Assembly (NCBI GenBank): GCA_947455595.1
Contig: CANGOP010000003.1
Location: forward strand, 124,001 to 188,000
Direction: 5' to 3'
Source: Gammaproteobacteria bacterium
Lineage (GTDB): Bacteria; Pseudomonadota; Gammaproteobacteria; Steroidobacterales; Steroidobacteraceae
Length of the DNA stretch: 64,000 nt
A program made the translations under genes and the position numbers. Under the pieces are notes generated by a model, which had not been told where the DNA came from, made no database searches, and saw only the letters and a program-made list of their open reading frames with translations. This document shows positions 1 through 8,171 of the stretch, piece by piece (position 1 is the first letter of the stretch; every line of letters begins with the position of its first letter).

Positions 1-1491
1 CGGGTTATCCGTCTCTTCGAAGAAATCGAAGCCGAGCTCGGCCACATGCGCCATGAATTTGTGGCTCGTATCAGCCGGAATTTGTATCCCGACAAGCACG
101 CGACCGTGGTCAGACCCATGGTTTCGATAGTGGAAAAGGCTGATATTCCACTGATCTCCGATGGCGGTCAGAAAACGCAGCAAGGCGCCTGGACGCTCGG
201 GAAACTCAAACCGAAACAATCGTTCGTCCTGCAGCCCGGGGGCACAACCGCCGACCATGTAGCGCACGTGCAGCTTGGCCATCTCGTTGTCGCTCATGTC
301 GACCACTGGGAAGCCCGCTTCGGCGATCGTCCGATGGACCTGGCGACCCTCTTCGGCGCCGTGGCGTAGTCCAATGCCCACAAAAATCCGCGCCGCCGCT
401 CCGTCGGTATACCGATAGTTAAATTCGGTCACAGATCGAGCACCCAAGAGCGCGCAGAAACGCATGAAACTGCCAGGTTTCTCCGGTATCTCCACAGCGT
501 AGAGCGCTTCGCGTTGCTGGCCTAAATCCGCCCGCTCAGCAATATGCCGCAGGCGGTCGAAGTTCATATTGGCGCCGCAGTTGATCGTCACGTAAGTGCC
601 GGGCGTGCGGGAATTTTGGTTGAGCCACTTTTTCAGACCGGCCACTGCCAAGCCCCCGGCCGGCTCGACGATCGATCGTGTGTCTTCAAAAATATCTTGG
701 ATCGCCGCGCAGGTTTCATCGGTCGACACCAGCACGATCTCGTCGACATACTTGCGCACCAACCGGAAGGTCTCTTCGCCTACCCGCTTGACCGCCACGC
801 CGTCAGCAAACAAGCCTACGCGCTCCAGCGTGACCCGCTCTCCGGCCAGTACGGAATCATGCATGCTGGCAGCGTCGATCGGCTCCACACCGATAATCCG
901 AACTTCCGGGCGCAGCGATTTCACGTAGCTCGCGATCCCGGCGATCAACCCCCCGCCGCCAATCGGCACGAAAATAGCGTCGATGGGCCCGTTCAGCTGA
1001 CGCAGGATTTCCATCGCGATCGTACCTTGACCGGCGATCACGTCAGGATCATCGAAGGGGTGAATAAACGTGAGTCCGCGTTCCTCTGCCAATTGGCAGG
1101 CATGGGCGTAGGCGGCGTCATAGTCGTCGCCGACTAACTCAATCTGACCGCCTAATGCGCGCACCGCTTCCACCTTGATTTGCGGCGTCAGTCTCGGCAT
1201 CACGATCGTCGCGGGGATACCCCGGCGACCGGCGGAAAGTGCGACGCCCTGCGCATGATTACCGGCCGACGCACAAATCACGCCGCGAGCGGCCTCAGCT
1301 TCGGTCAGGTGGGCGATCCGGTTAGATGCCCCTCGCAGCTTGAAGGAGAAAACCGGCTGCAGGTCCTCTCGTTTGAAAAGGACACGCACGCCAAGCCTTG
1401 CCGACAGCCGTGACGCCAGCTCGAGCGGTGATTCAATTGCGACGTCGTAGACGCGCGCCTTAAGGATACGTTCAAGGTATTCGGAAGCCAT
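1..1491 (-). CDS. ilvA: Threonine dehydratase, biosynthetic (partial, C-terminus off the window)
   Basis: PLP enzyme that deaminates threonine to 2-oxobutanoate, the first step of isoleucine synthesis in the cytoplasm. The frame is open from ATG at 1491 to the window edge, 497 codons; family members are about 505-515 residues, so only some 9 residues are missing. The N-terminal PLP domain shows the lysine loop FSFKLRGASN and the motif SAGNHAQG, followed by the glycine-rich phosphate loop PIGGGGLIAG. The C-terminal half carries two ACT-like regulatory segments (EKPGSFMRFCALLG and ERPGAFLRFLTAIG), as in the isoleucine-inhibited biosynthetic form and unlike the short catabolic TdcB form. It lies 77 bp downstream of an alpha/beta-hydrolase gene on the same strand and within 10 kb of ilvB and ilvN. 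Identification is firm. Confidence 0.97.
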   Translation of the reverse strand, partial: MASEYLERILKARVYDVAIESPLELASRLSARLGVRVLFKREDLQPVFSFKLRGASNRIAHLTEAEAARGVICASAGNHAQGVALSAGRRGIPATIVMPRLTPQIKVEAVRALGGQIELVGDDYDAAYAHACQLAEERGLTFIHPFDDPDVIAGQGTIAMEILRQLNGPIDAIFVPIGGGGLIAGIASYVKSLRPEVRIIGVEPIDAASMHDSVLAGERVTLERVGLFADGVAVKRVGEETFRLVRKYVDEIVLVSTDETCAAIQDIFEDTRSIVEPAGGLAVAGLKKWLNQNSRTPGTYVTINCGANMNFDRLRHIAERADLGQQREALYAVEIPEKPGSFMRFCALLGARSVTEFNYRYTDGAAARIFVGIGLRHGAEEGRQVHRTIAEAGFPVVDMSDNEMAKLHVRYMVGGCAPGLQDERLFRFEFPERPGALLRFLTAIGDQWNISLFHYRNHGSDHGRVLVGIQIPADTSHKFMAHVAELGFDFFEETDNP

Positions 1492-1568
1492 GGGCGAATC
1501 TTGCGGGGAAGTTGTGCGCTGCCGCAACCCGACCCGACAAAGAATTTGCGTTCCGGCACCTTGACCGC

Positions 1569-2372
1569 TCAGCCAGAAGCGTCGAGAAAGGTCCTCAGAC
1601 GACCGGCCAGGTCCTCTGCACCATTCAGGAAGGCGTCGTGGGGCAGTGCGGATCCGTCCAAAGACCGGCCCGCAGACAAGGCGTCCACGACTGAGGGACG
1701 CCGGCGACCGATATCGAGAGCGAGCGCGCGGTGGCGAACTTGCCGCCACCGTTCCGACGCCGGCCAATTAGCCAACGCTTCGCGTGCAATGTTTACACGC
1801 GGCGCATGACAGAGCGCCTCTGCAAATCGCGCGGTATAGGCGGCGAGCGACTCGCGCTCACGGGTCAACCGGCGCCCAGCACGAAAAACCTCGGGCAAAC
1901 CATCGCCCTCGTCATTCGGCTCCCATTCAGGCCAGCCCTCCGCCGCGGCCATCGGCGCGTCGATCAGGACCAGGGAACGCACCACCCCATCTTTGAGCGC
2001 GGCGAGCTCGGCTGCCACCGCCGCTCCGAAACCCTGTCCAAGGAGGTCAACCTCTCTCAGGCGCAGCCCATTGATCAGATCGGCGACGGCTTCGGCAAAG
2101 GCAACGACGTCCGCCGTTCTCGGGGGGGGATCGGATTCGCCGTGCCCCGGCAGATCGATCGCGTAAATCGATCGGTCCGTTCCCATGGCGGAAATCAGTC
2201 CAGCAAATGACGCCGACGTTCCAGCCAGGTCGTGCAGGCACAGGAGCGGTCGGCGCTCGTCGAAGCCACCGGTGGAGGGAAATGCCGTGCGGACATGCAA
2301 CTGTCCGCAAAAGCACTCGAAGTAGGCGCGGCGCTCATTGATGGCCACGCGTGGTGCAAGCTTGGTCTTCAT
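1569..2372 (-). CDS. Alpha/beta-hydrolase fold protein lacking the nucleophile
   Basis: A 267-residue alpha/beta-hydrolase fold protein. Visible are the oxyanion-hole region LCLHDLAGTSASF, the strand AIDLPGHGESD and the nucleophile elbow VDLLGQGFGAA near residues 108-118. The elbow reads G-Q-G-F-G where active members have G-x-S-x-G, so residue 114 is glycine and no serine, cysteine or aspartate nucleophile is present. The usual acid-residue strand near the C-terminus is also hard to recognise. It is probably non-hydrolytic: a binding protein, a lyase-like enzyme or a decaying copy. The frame is open upstream to 2585, but the extra residues look non-coding; ATG at 2372 precedes the first conserved strand. 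Upstream is a divergent 250 bp interval shared with ompW; ilvA follows. The true function is unknown. Confidence 0.8.
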   Translation of the reverse strand: MKTKLAPRVAINERRAYFECFCGQLHVRTAFPSTGGFDERRPLLCLHDLAGTSASFAGLISAMGTDRSIYAIDLPGHGESDPPPRTADVVAFAEAVADLINGLRLREVDLLGQGFGAAVAAELAALKDGVVRSLVLIDAPMAAAEGWPEWEPNDEGDGLPEVFRAGRRLTRERESLAAYTARFAEALCHAPRVNIAREALANWPASERWRQVRHRALALDIGRRRPSVVDALSAGRSLDGSALPHDAFLNGAEDLAGRLRTFLDASG

Positions 2373-2622
2373 GGGATGGAAGACTACGTGTCTCTGTGCG
2401 AAGCGTGAAGCACGAACTGCGCACGGCGAGACGTCCGTCACACACGGGGGGCATATCGTCAAACGAAGGCCGTGGTTATGTCGAAAAACCTGCGTTTTCC
2501 ACTCAGAATTCCTGCGGAAAACCACGACGCCAGCCCTCATTGGCAGCGTATTCCCCCAATGGTGATGCTGCACCGCAGAAATCAAACTGACGTCCTGTCA
2601 AAGTGGATCAGGACATGCGTTT

Positions 2623-3333
2623 GTGAAGACATCTACTGTGTTTGCTGGATTGCTTGCGACTGCTCTGGTTGGCGTCTCGGCCACAGCCCTCGCAGACGAT
2701 GGCCCTTTCGTTGTCCGCGTGCGTGCGCTTGATATCCGCCCGGCCAATCGATCTGACGCCATTCCGGCGCTCGGCGTGGCTGCCGATCAGATCGACGTGT
2801 CATCAAAATGGATTCCGGATATCGATCTTGAGTACTACTTCGCCCCGCAGTGGTCGACGGAACTCGTACTCACGGTGCCTCAGCAGCATGAGGTATCGGT
2901 CGAGGGCGTCGGGAGTCTGGGCACGTTCAAACAGCTTCCTCCGACTCTGACCGCGAAATACCACTTCAATCCAAACGGCACGGTCAGCCCTTATGTTGGC
3001 GCGGGCGTGAACCTCACGTTACTTATGGACGTCAACCTGGCAGTCCCTGGCGCTGCGCTGGGAGCCGGGAACTCCGCACTAGTCGCCCACCCATCGGTGA
3101 GACCTGTGGCCCATGCGGCAGCGGGTGACCTACCACTGACCCTTGAGAATCACAGCTTTGGCGGCGCCGTACAGGCGGGTGTGGATATCAAATTCGCCGA
3201 TCATTGGTACGGAAATCTGGACGTGAAGTACGTCCAGATTCGCAGTGATGTGATGCTGCAGGGCGGCACCAAAGTCTCAGCCGTGAAGGTCGACCCGCTA
3301 CTCGTTGGCGTAGGTGTCGCTTACCGCTTCTAA
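2623..3333 (+). CDS. ompW: OmpW-family outer membrane beta-barrel protein
   Basis: A 236-residue outer membrane protein of the OmpW family, which forms an eight-stranded barrel thought to pass small hydrophobic molecules. A signal peptide occupies about residues 1-24 (FAGLLATALVGVSATALA before DDGPF). Typical family features follow: VRVRALDIRPA at the mature N-terminus, DLEYYFAPQWSTELVL, the LPPTLTAKYHF strand, SPYVGAGVN, and a terminal strand ending VGVAYRF, with the C-terminal phenylalanine used by the BAM machinery. The central loop (about residues 140-175) is longer than in E. coli OmpW. The start is GTG at 2623, with AGGA about 9 bases upstream. It is monocistronic: a strong intrinsic terminator follows at 3390-3415. 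The substrate cannot be read from sequence. Confidence 0.92.
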   Translation: MKTSTVFAGLLATALVGVSATALADDGPFVVRVRALDIRPANRSDAIPALGVAADQIDVSSKWIPDIDLEYYFAPQWSTELVLTVPQQHEVSVEGVGSLGTFKQLPPTLTAKYHFNPNGTVSPYVGAGVNLTLLMDVNLAVPGAALGAGNSALVAHPSVRPVAHAAAGDLPLTLENHSFGGAVQAGVDIKFADHWYGNLDVKYVQIRSDVMLQGGTKVSAVKVDPLLVGVGVAYRF

Positions 3334-3389
3334 CACAGCGTTTGATCTACGGCGGCTTCTATCCCCCTTGGACCCGCCGTCCACTGTAG

Positions 3390-3415
3390 CCGGGTGGTTT
3401 CACCCGGTTTTTTTT
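3390..3415 (+). terminator. Rho-independent terminator of ompW
   Basis: A perfect 7-bp GC-rich stem (CCGGGTG at 3390-3396, CACCCGG at 3401-3407) with a GTTT loop is followed immediately by eight T residues at 3408-3415. This is the clearest intrinsic terminator in the window, 57 bp after the ompW stop. The convergent msrB gene ends just beyond it; the complementary strand lacks the matching 8-T run on its exit side, so it works for ompW. Confidence 0.93.
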
Positions 3416-3436
3416 GCCTTGCGTCAGGTCAGAAAC

Positions 3437-3850
3437 TTAGGCCTTGGTCGCTGTGGATGACACTGTGGGTTCGAAGCGCAACACCACGCCGTTGATGCAG
3501 TAGCGCAACCCGGTTGGTGGCGGGCCATCGGTAAACACATGTCCGAGATGCCCTTTGCACGTCCCGCAGTGTACTTCCGTCCGCCGCATACCATAACTCT
3601 CATCGAAACTCGTCCCCACCGCACCGGATAGCGGCGAGAAAAAGCTCGGCCAGCCTGTTCCGCTGTTGAACTTGGTGGTGGACTCGAACAATGGCGTCTC
3701 GCAACCGACGCAGCGGTAAATGCCCTCCCGATATTCCTTGTCGAGCGGACTCGAACGGGGCGGTTCTGTGCCATGTTCCCGCAGTACCCGTTGCTGCTCC
3801 GGGGTCAAAACACCGCAGAACGCACCAGTGGGGACATCGTGGTTGGACAT
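3437..3850 (-). CDS. msrB: Peptide-methionine (R)-S-oxide reductase
   Basis: Reduces methionine-R-sulfoxide in oxidised proteins, using thioredoxin as electron donor. The 137-residue product has the full MsrB layout: four zinc cysteines as CVGC (47, 50) and CGTC (95, 98), the signature NSGTGWPSF, and GLRYCINGVVLRF, where Cys118 is the catalytic residue. ATG at 3850 is chosen because GGAG lies 7 bases upstream and the protein then has normal family length; the frame is open to an ATG at 3907 that adds 19 unconserved residues. The gene is divergent from the M23 peptidase gene (96 bp between) and convergent with ompW. The C-terminal tail TVSSTATKA is unremarkable. Confidence 0.96.
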   Translation of the reverse strand: MSNHDVPTGAFCGVLTPEQQRVLREHGTEPPRSSPLDKEYREGIYRCVGCETPLFESTTKFNSGTGWPSFFSPLSGAVGTSFDESYGMRRTEVHCGTCKGHLGHVFTDGPPPTGLRYCINGVVLRFEPTVSSTATKA

Positions 3851-3946
3851 CTCAGGGCTCCAAGGGGAAGACGTGAGCCGCCAGAATCGGGGCTCCCGGT
3901 CCGTCATTCAAGCCCTCGGCGCGTGATCGGCGGATAAACTACCCGC

Positions 3947-4780
3947 ATGAACCGATTGCCCGTCATTCTCGCTGCGCTTGGGTTAGCGCTCTGCGATCAA
4001 GGATTCGCCAGAGCGCTACCGACGGTCCGTCCAGTCCCCGGTGGCATCGCAATCCTGGATGTTGGATCGGCGGGCACAGCACGTCCACGGGTGACACATG
4101 ACGGACATGCCGTTTTGGTCGTCGACGAGGCGGGGCGGTGGCAAGCGATCATCGGGCTGCCGCTGTCGTTACATCCGGGCACGGACCTCGTGCAAGTTCA
4201 GGATGAACGTGGCGCTCACGCCATTCCGTTTTCGGTCGCCGATCGCGCTTACCCGACTCAGGCACTGAAGGTGTCGCCCAAACATGTCGATCTATCGGCG
4301 GCGGACACCGCCCGATTTAGCCAAGAGCGACGGCGTCTGGATGAGATCTTCGAGACCTGGTCGGACGAAGAACCTGACCAAGTGAAACTGTTCGTGCCGG
4401 TCGTGGGCCGTCGCTCCAGCAGCTTCGGCTCACGACGTACCTTCAATGGTGCGGCACGCAATCCCCATACCGGCATGGATATTGCCGCATCCGCGGGTAC
4501 ACCAATCCTCGCAGCGGCCGCCGGACGGGTCATCGATACCGACAACTACTTTTTCAACGGCAACACGATCATCGTGGACCATGGCATGGGCTATCTCACG
4601 ATGTACTGCCACCTCAGCAGAATCGATGTGAAGGTCGGCGACACGCTGCGCGCGGGCACGGCGCTCGGGCAGGTCGGCGCGACGGGCAGGGTCACGGGGC
4701 CCCATTTGCACTTCGCGGTGATGCTCAACCGCGCTTGGATTGATCCCGAACTCGTATTACCGCCGAGCGTGGGCAATTAG
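3947..4780 (+). CDS. M23-family peptidoglycan metallopeptidase
   Basis: A 277-residue secreted LytM/M23 endopeptidase predicted to cut peptide cross-links in periplasmic peptidoglycan. It has a signal peptide (about residues 1-22), an N-terminal all-beta region (about 25-100) and a peptidase domain (about 145-275). Zinc ligands are His174 and Asp178 in HTGMD and His255 in the HLHF motif, with His222 and His253 as the usual catalytic partners. All active-site residues are present, so an active enzyme is expected rather than an EnvC/NlpD-type activator. The architecture resembles single-domain M23 proteins often called peptidase family M23. It ends 4 bp before the convergent S1/P1 nuclease gene. 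Confidence 0.93.
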   Translation: MNRLPVILAALGLALCDQGFARALPTVRPVPGGIAILDVGSAGTARPRVTHDGHAVLVVDEAGRWQAIIGLPLSLHPGTDLVQVQDERGAHAIPFSVADRAYPTQALKVSPKHVDLSAADTARFSQERRRLDEIFETWSDEEPDQVKLFVPVVGRRSSSFGSRRTFNGAARNPHTGMDIAASAGTPILAAAAGRVIDTDNYFFNGNTIIVDHGMGYLTMYCHLSRIDVKVGDTLRAGTALGQVGATGRVTGPHLHFAVMLNRAWIDPELVLPPSVGN

Positions 4781-4784
4781 CGCT

Positions 4785-5651
4785 TCAGGGCCTGCCAAGC
4801 GTCGCACGGAGAATGGCCGCCAATCGGATTCCAGCGTCAGCGAGGCGCTCGGTCACGATGCGCGGCGCTTCATTTCGGTAGCGACTCGACAGCATCACCG
4901 GATCGTTTAAGCGCTGCCCACAGGCAAATCCGGGCAACTGTCCATAGGCAAAGTCACGGGCGATCGCGTGAGATTCGCCAATCCAGGTCGTAAAGGTACC
5001 GGCCTCGATCCGCTTGAGATCGCGCGCGTGCTCAGCCACCCGGTCGGCCGCGAATTCTTTTTCTGACTCGCCACCGACCGCATCGCGTACGAAATCAACG
5101 TCCCAGACCGAATGCAAACTGTGCGCATGCCCATGGGCATGTGAGCGCCTATGACTTCGGGGTGTGGCCGAGAAGAGGACTTCGACCTCATTGCCACCCC
5201 GATCCTCGTCATCGGCTGCGTGCATAGGCTGATGAATATCACCGACGACGTGAACCAAAATACGGAGCGCTAACAAGCGCTGTTCCGGGTCAGCCGTTCG
5301 ATGCGCCAAGATCGCCCGATAGCGCTCCAACGCTTTCGACGCGCAATCGCCCCGAAGGCAGGGTTGCGCGCCGGATGCTTGGCATACGGGAATATCGTCG
5401 TAGTGCCATCTTGCCGAGCCGGGTAAGGAATGACTCAGACGCGGCCGCTCCTCATCCATCCAGGTCGCCAAGTCAGCCAACGATTCCTGCCCGGCCAAGT
5501 CGTGCAGAGCTGCTCGCGTCGGCGGATCTAGGAGGTCTTCCGCGATCGATCCAACAATGCGGTGACCCTGTGCGCCCCACGCATAAGCCGTCACGGGCGC
5601 CCATGCGGCCGCGGCGACGAGCAGGGCCGTCCATCCCCGCCTCAACCACAT
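4785..5651 (-). CDS. S1/P1-type zinc nuclease with a histidine-rich insert
   Basis: A 288-residue secreted nuclease of the S1/P1 family, which degrades single-stranded nucleic acids and removes 3'-phosphates using a tri-zinc site. The signal peptide ends at Ala24, making Trp25 the mature N-terminus; in P1 nuclease the amino-terminal tryptophan is itself a zinc ligand. Other ligands line up as His30 (GAQGHRIVG), Asp66 (ATWMDE), His83, His134 and Asp138 (HVVGDIHQPMH), His144, His180 and Asp184 (HSVWD). Just before the last pair lies a loop with six histidines (SHRRSHAHGHAHSLH). ATG at 5651 has AAGG a few bases upstream and sits 5 bp after the gloA stop, so the two genes are probably co-transcribed. 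Confidence 0.93.
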   Translation of the reverse strand: MWLRRGWTALLVAAAAWAPVTAYAWGAQGHRIVGSIAEDLLDPPTRAALHDLAGQESLADLATWMDEERPRLSHSLPGSARWHYDDIPVCQASGAQPCLRGDCASKALERYRAILAHRTADPEQRLLALRILVHVVGDIHQPMHAADDEDRGGNEVEVLFSATPRSHRRSHAHGHAHSLHSVWDVDFVRDAVGGESEKEFAADRVAEHARDLKRIEAGTFTTWIGESHAIARDFAYGQLPGFACGQRLNDPVMLSSRYRNEAPRIVTERLADAGIRLAAILRATLGRP

Positions 5652-5656
5652 GCGCC

Positions 5657-6076
5657 TTACCAAGATCCCGTATTGGGCATTGAGGCCCAAGGCTCTCTGG
5701 GCGGCAGCGGCTCGCCCGCTTGCAGCAACTCGATGGAGACGTTGTCCGGAGAGCGGACAAACGCCATGTACCCATCGCGAGGCGGTCGATTAATCGTGAC
5801 CCCCCCAGCCAGCAGACGATCACACACCGCATAGATATCCTCCACGCGGTAGGCCACGTGACCGAACGCTCGGCCCATCGTGTAAGTCTCCGGATCCCAA
5901 TTGTAGGTCAACTCTAACTGCGCGCTTTCGTCGCCGGGTCCGCTCAAGTACGCCAGAGTGAACCGACCCTTCTCATAGTCGTTGCGCTTCAGGAGCACCA
6001 AACCCAATTTGTTGCAGTAGAAATCAATCGAGGCGTCCAAATCAGTGACGCGCACCATCGTGTGAAGGTACTTCAC
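5657..6076 (-). CDS. gloA: Lactoylglutathione lyase (glyoxalase I)
   Basis: Converts the methylglyoxal-glutathione hemithioacetal to S-lactoylglutathione. The 139-residue protein matches the small metal-dependent bacterial type. Metal ligands in order are His5 (YLHTMVRV), Glu55 (QLELTYNW), His73 (FGHVAYRV) and Glu116 (SIELLQ), the same set as E. coli GlxI. GTG at 6076 is chosen: GGAGG lies 5 bases upstream and the family N-terminus starts exactly there; the frame is open to 6154 but those residues are not conserved. A 78-bp interval separates it from the divergent thioredoxin-fold gene. The S1/P1 nuclease gene follows 5 bp later. Confidence 0.96.
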   Translation of the reverse strand: MKYLHTMVRVTDLDASIDFYCNKLGLVLLKRNDYEKGRFTLAYLSGPGDESAQLELTYNWDPETYTMGRAFGHVAYRVEDIYAVCDRLLAGGVTINRPPRDGYMAFVRSPDNVSIELLQAGEPLPPREPWASMPNTGSW

Positions 6077-6154
6077 AGTTCCTCCGAGTCCGGGATGTGA
6101 GAGAGCAATCCTTCCGTATACTAGACGAAGTTTGCACGCTCTCGCGTCACTCAA

Positions 6155-6925
6155 ATGGACATCATCGTGAAACTGATTCGAACCCTCGCCTGCCTATTAG
6201 CGTTCGGTGGCATTGCACTGACGGCAACCGCCGCCCCCGCCAAGGCTGTCAAAGCAAATACGCCGGATCCCGCGGCGATCACCACCAGCCAAGCCGATGA
6301 AATCCTTGCGGAACTGCGGGCCATCAAAGCCATGCTTGAGGAAGATCGCAAGGCAGCCGAACCCAGCAACGGCAATATTCGACTTCCAGACGTCGCCCTG
6401 CACGTGCTCGGCTCACCCAACGCACCCGTCACGCTGGTCGAATTCACGGACTATCAGTGCCCCTATTGCCGACGCTTCCACGAGCAAAGCTGGCCAGAAC
6501 TGAAGCGAGCGTATATCGATACAGGCAAGGTGCGTTTTATCGTGCGCGACCTGCCGCTCGACTTCCATGATCAGGCCTTACCATCGGCCGTCGCCGCCCG
6601 CTGTGCTGGCGAACAGGATCGCTACTGGCCAATGTATGAAGCGCTCCTCGGGCAGACTGAGGCGCTCGGCAAGGACACGGCGCGCAAGTTGGCGATCGCG
6701 ACGGGTGTTGATCTGCCGACTTTTGACGCCTGCGTACACAATCCCGGCCTGCGCCATGCCATTGAAACGGACATTGCGGAAGCGCAGCGTATTGGCGTGA
6801 CCGGAACGCCAGGCTTTGTCATCGCGCAGCGTCGGGATGGCCAGCTCGAAGGTACTTTGCTGCTCGGCGCCCAACCCACGGCGGCATTCACCACGCGTAT
6901 TGATGCGTTACTGAATACCCGCTAA
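6155..6925 (+). CDS. DsbA/DsbG-like periplasmic thiol oxidoreductase
   Basis: A 256-residue protein with a signal peptide (about residues 1-27, cutting after TATAA), a helical linker (about 40-72) and a thioredoxin-4/DsbA-type domain (about 78-250). The active site CPYC is at 102-105 in FTDYQCPYCRRFHEQ, and the cis-proline loop is GVTGTPGFVIA. It should form, transfer or isomerise disulfides in the periplasm. The N-terminal helical extension resembles single-domain DsbA-like proteins such as those of the BdbD/ScsC/Com1 group rather than classical DsbA. The stop codon overlaps the convergent chrA stop (shared CTAA, 6922-6925). The specific substrate is unknown. Confidence 0.92.
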   Translation: MDIIVKLIRTLACLLAFGGIALTATAAPAKAVKANTPDPAAITTSQADEILAELRAIKAMLEEDRKAAEPSNGNIRLPDVALHVLGSPNAPVTLVEFTDYQCPYCRRFHEQSWPELKRAYIDTGKVRFIVRDLPLDFHDQALPSAVAARCAGEQDRYWPMYEALLGQTEALGKDTARKLAIATGVDLPTFDACVHNPGLRHAIETDIAEAQRIGVTGTPGFVIAQRRDGQLEGTLLLGAQPTAAFTTRIDALLNTR

Positions 6926-8157
6926 GGCGCAAACCACCACCCGGCGCAGACTCCCAGCGCCAGGGTGGCGGGCAATCCCAGGCGTCGAGTCGCCAGCAGA
7001 CTTGCAGCGCCCAGAGCGATCACCAACGCCGGTCCATTGATGGACCCGCCTGACCACAGCGTGGCCCGACCCAGTCCGAGTGCGAAGGTCGCGATCACGC
7101 CAACAACCGCGGCGCCTACGCCCTGTAGACAGCGTTTGAGTCGGGGCTCATCAGCCAAAAAGTCGACGGCAGGCGCGGCGGCCAAGACCAACACAAACGA
7201 TGGCAAAAAACTCGCGATAGACGCGACCAGCGCACAAATGGATGCGGTTACCAGAGGGGAACCGATGTCTGCCGCTAACCAGCCCGACACAAAGCCGTAG
7301 AATTGCAGCACCAACAGCAAGGGCCCCGGTGTCGACTCGGCTAAACCAATACCGGCTGCCAGATCGGCCGAGCTTAACCAGCCATAATGCTGGACGAACA
7401 ATTGCCCGGACCAGGCCACCATTGAGTAGGCGCCGCCGAAGCCGCCGAGGGCCACGCGACTCAACGCAAGAAACAATTGCTCGGCCCTTGAGTGCGGGGC
7501 CCACAAGTGCACAGACACCCAAGTCAGCAGCCAGAGCAGAAAACCGACCAGCATGACGGCACCCATCGCTCGCCATCGAATTTCACGCCGCGCGACAGGG
7601 CGTGTTAATCGCTCCGCTGGCATGCCAATCGCGAAAGTGATCGCGCCGAGCACCAAGGTTGCCGGAATAGGCCAGCCGGCCAGCGCAACTGCTCCAAACG
7701 AGAAAGCGGCGATCAGCCAAGCCACCCGCGAGCGCAGCAGCCGCTGCGCCAACTGACCGATCGATAGCAGGACGAGCGCCATCACCACTGCCTTCAGACC
7801 CACCAAGGACGAGGCGACCGGCGCGAGCCCACCCCAACGGACATACCCGTAGGACAGCCCCATGAGCAGCAAGGCACCTGGAACCAGAAACGACAAGCCG
7901 GCGACGATGCCACCGACGGCACCGAAGAGTCGCCAACCGGTATAAATCACCACCTGCAGCGCTTCAGGGCCCGGCAACACCATCGCCAAATTGAGCGCCC
8001 GCGCGAAGGTCGCAGCGTCCAGCCAGCGGCGCTCCTCCACGAGCTCGCGATTCACCAGTGCGATCTGTCCTGCGGGCCCACCGAAGGACAAGCAGCCCAG
8101 CCTGAGTGCATACAGAAACGCCACCCCAGGAGCCGGACGTTGAATCCCGCCGTCCAT
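6922..8157 (-). CDS. chrA: Chromate transporter, long two-domain ChrA type
   Basis: A 411-residue membrane protein of the CHR family, whose best-known members expel chromate by proton antiport. Two homologous halves are visible: the first with SFGGPAGQIALV and MVLPGPEALQ, the second with LGGFGGAYSMVAW and ESTPGPLLLVLQF, and about ten hydrophobic segments overall. The length fits the bidomain LCHR class. It begins 14 bp after the ilvB stop on the same strand, so it probably shares that transcript, although no functional link is obvious. Some CHR proteins have other or unknown substrates, so chromate resistance is a family inference. Confidence 0.92.
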   Translation of the reverse strand: MDGGIQRPAPGVAFLYALRLGCLSFGGPAGQIALVNRELVEERRWLDAATFARALNLAMVLPGPEALQVVIYTGWRLFGAVGGIVAGLSFLVPGALLLMGLSYGYVRWGGLAPVASSLVGLKAVVMALVLLSIGQLAQRLLRSRVAWLIAAFSFGAVALAGWPIPATLVLGAITFAIGMPAERLTRPVARREIRWRAMGAVMLVGFLLWLLTWVSVHLWAPHSRAEQLFLALSRVALGGFGGAYSMVAWSGQLFVQHYGWLSSADLAAGIGLAESTPGPLLLVLQFYGFVSGWLAADIGSPLVTASICALVASIASFLPSFVLVLAAAPAVDFLADEPRLKRCLQGVGAAVVGVIATFALGLGRATLWSGGSINGPALVIALGAASLLATRRLGLPATLALGVCAGWWFAP

Positions 8158-8171
8158 GCGGATGGCGACCG

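Noticed and set aside
544..1137. Plus-strand open frames over ilvA
   Set aside because: They are shadows of the ilvA coding strand, with no recognisable protein.
1569..2585. Longer 338-residue version of the alpha/beta hydrolase
   Set aside because: The 71 extra residues show no conserved sequence and reach into the ompW promoter area; ATG at 2372 fits the fold.
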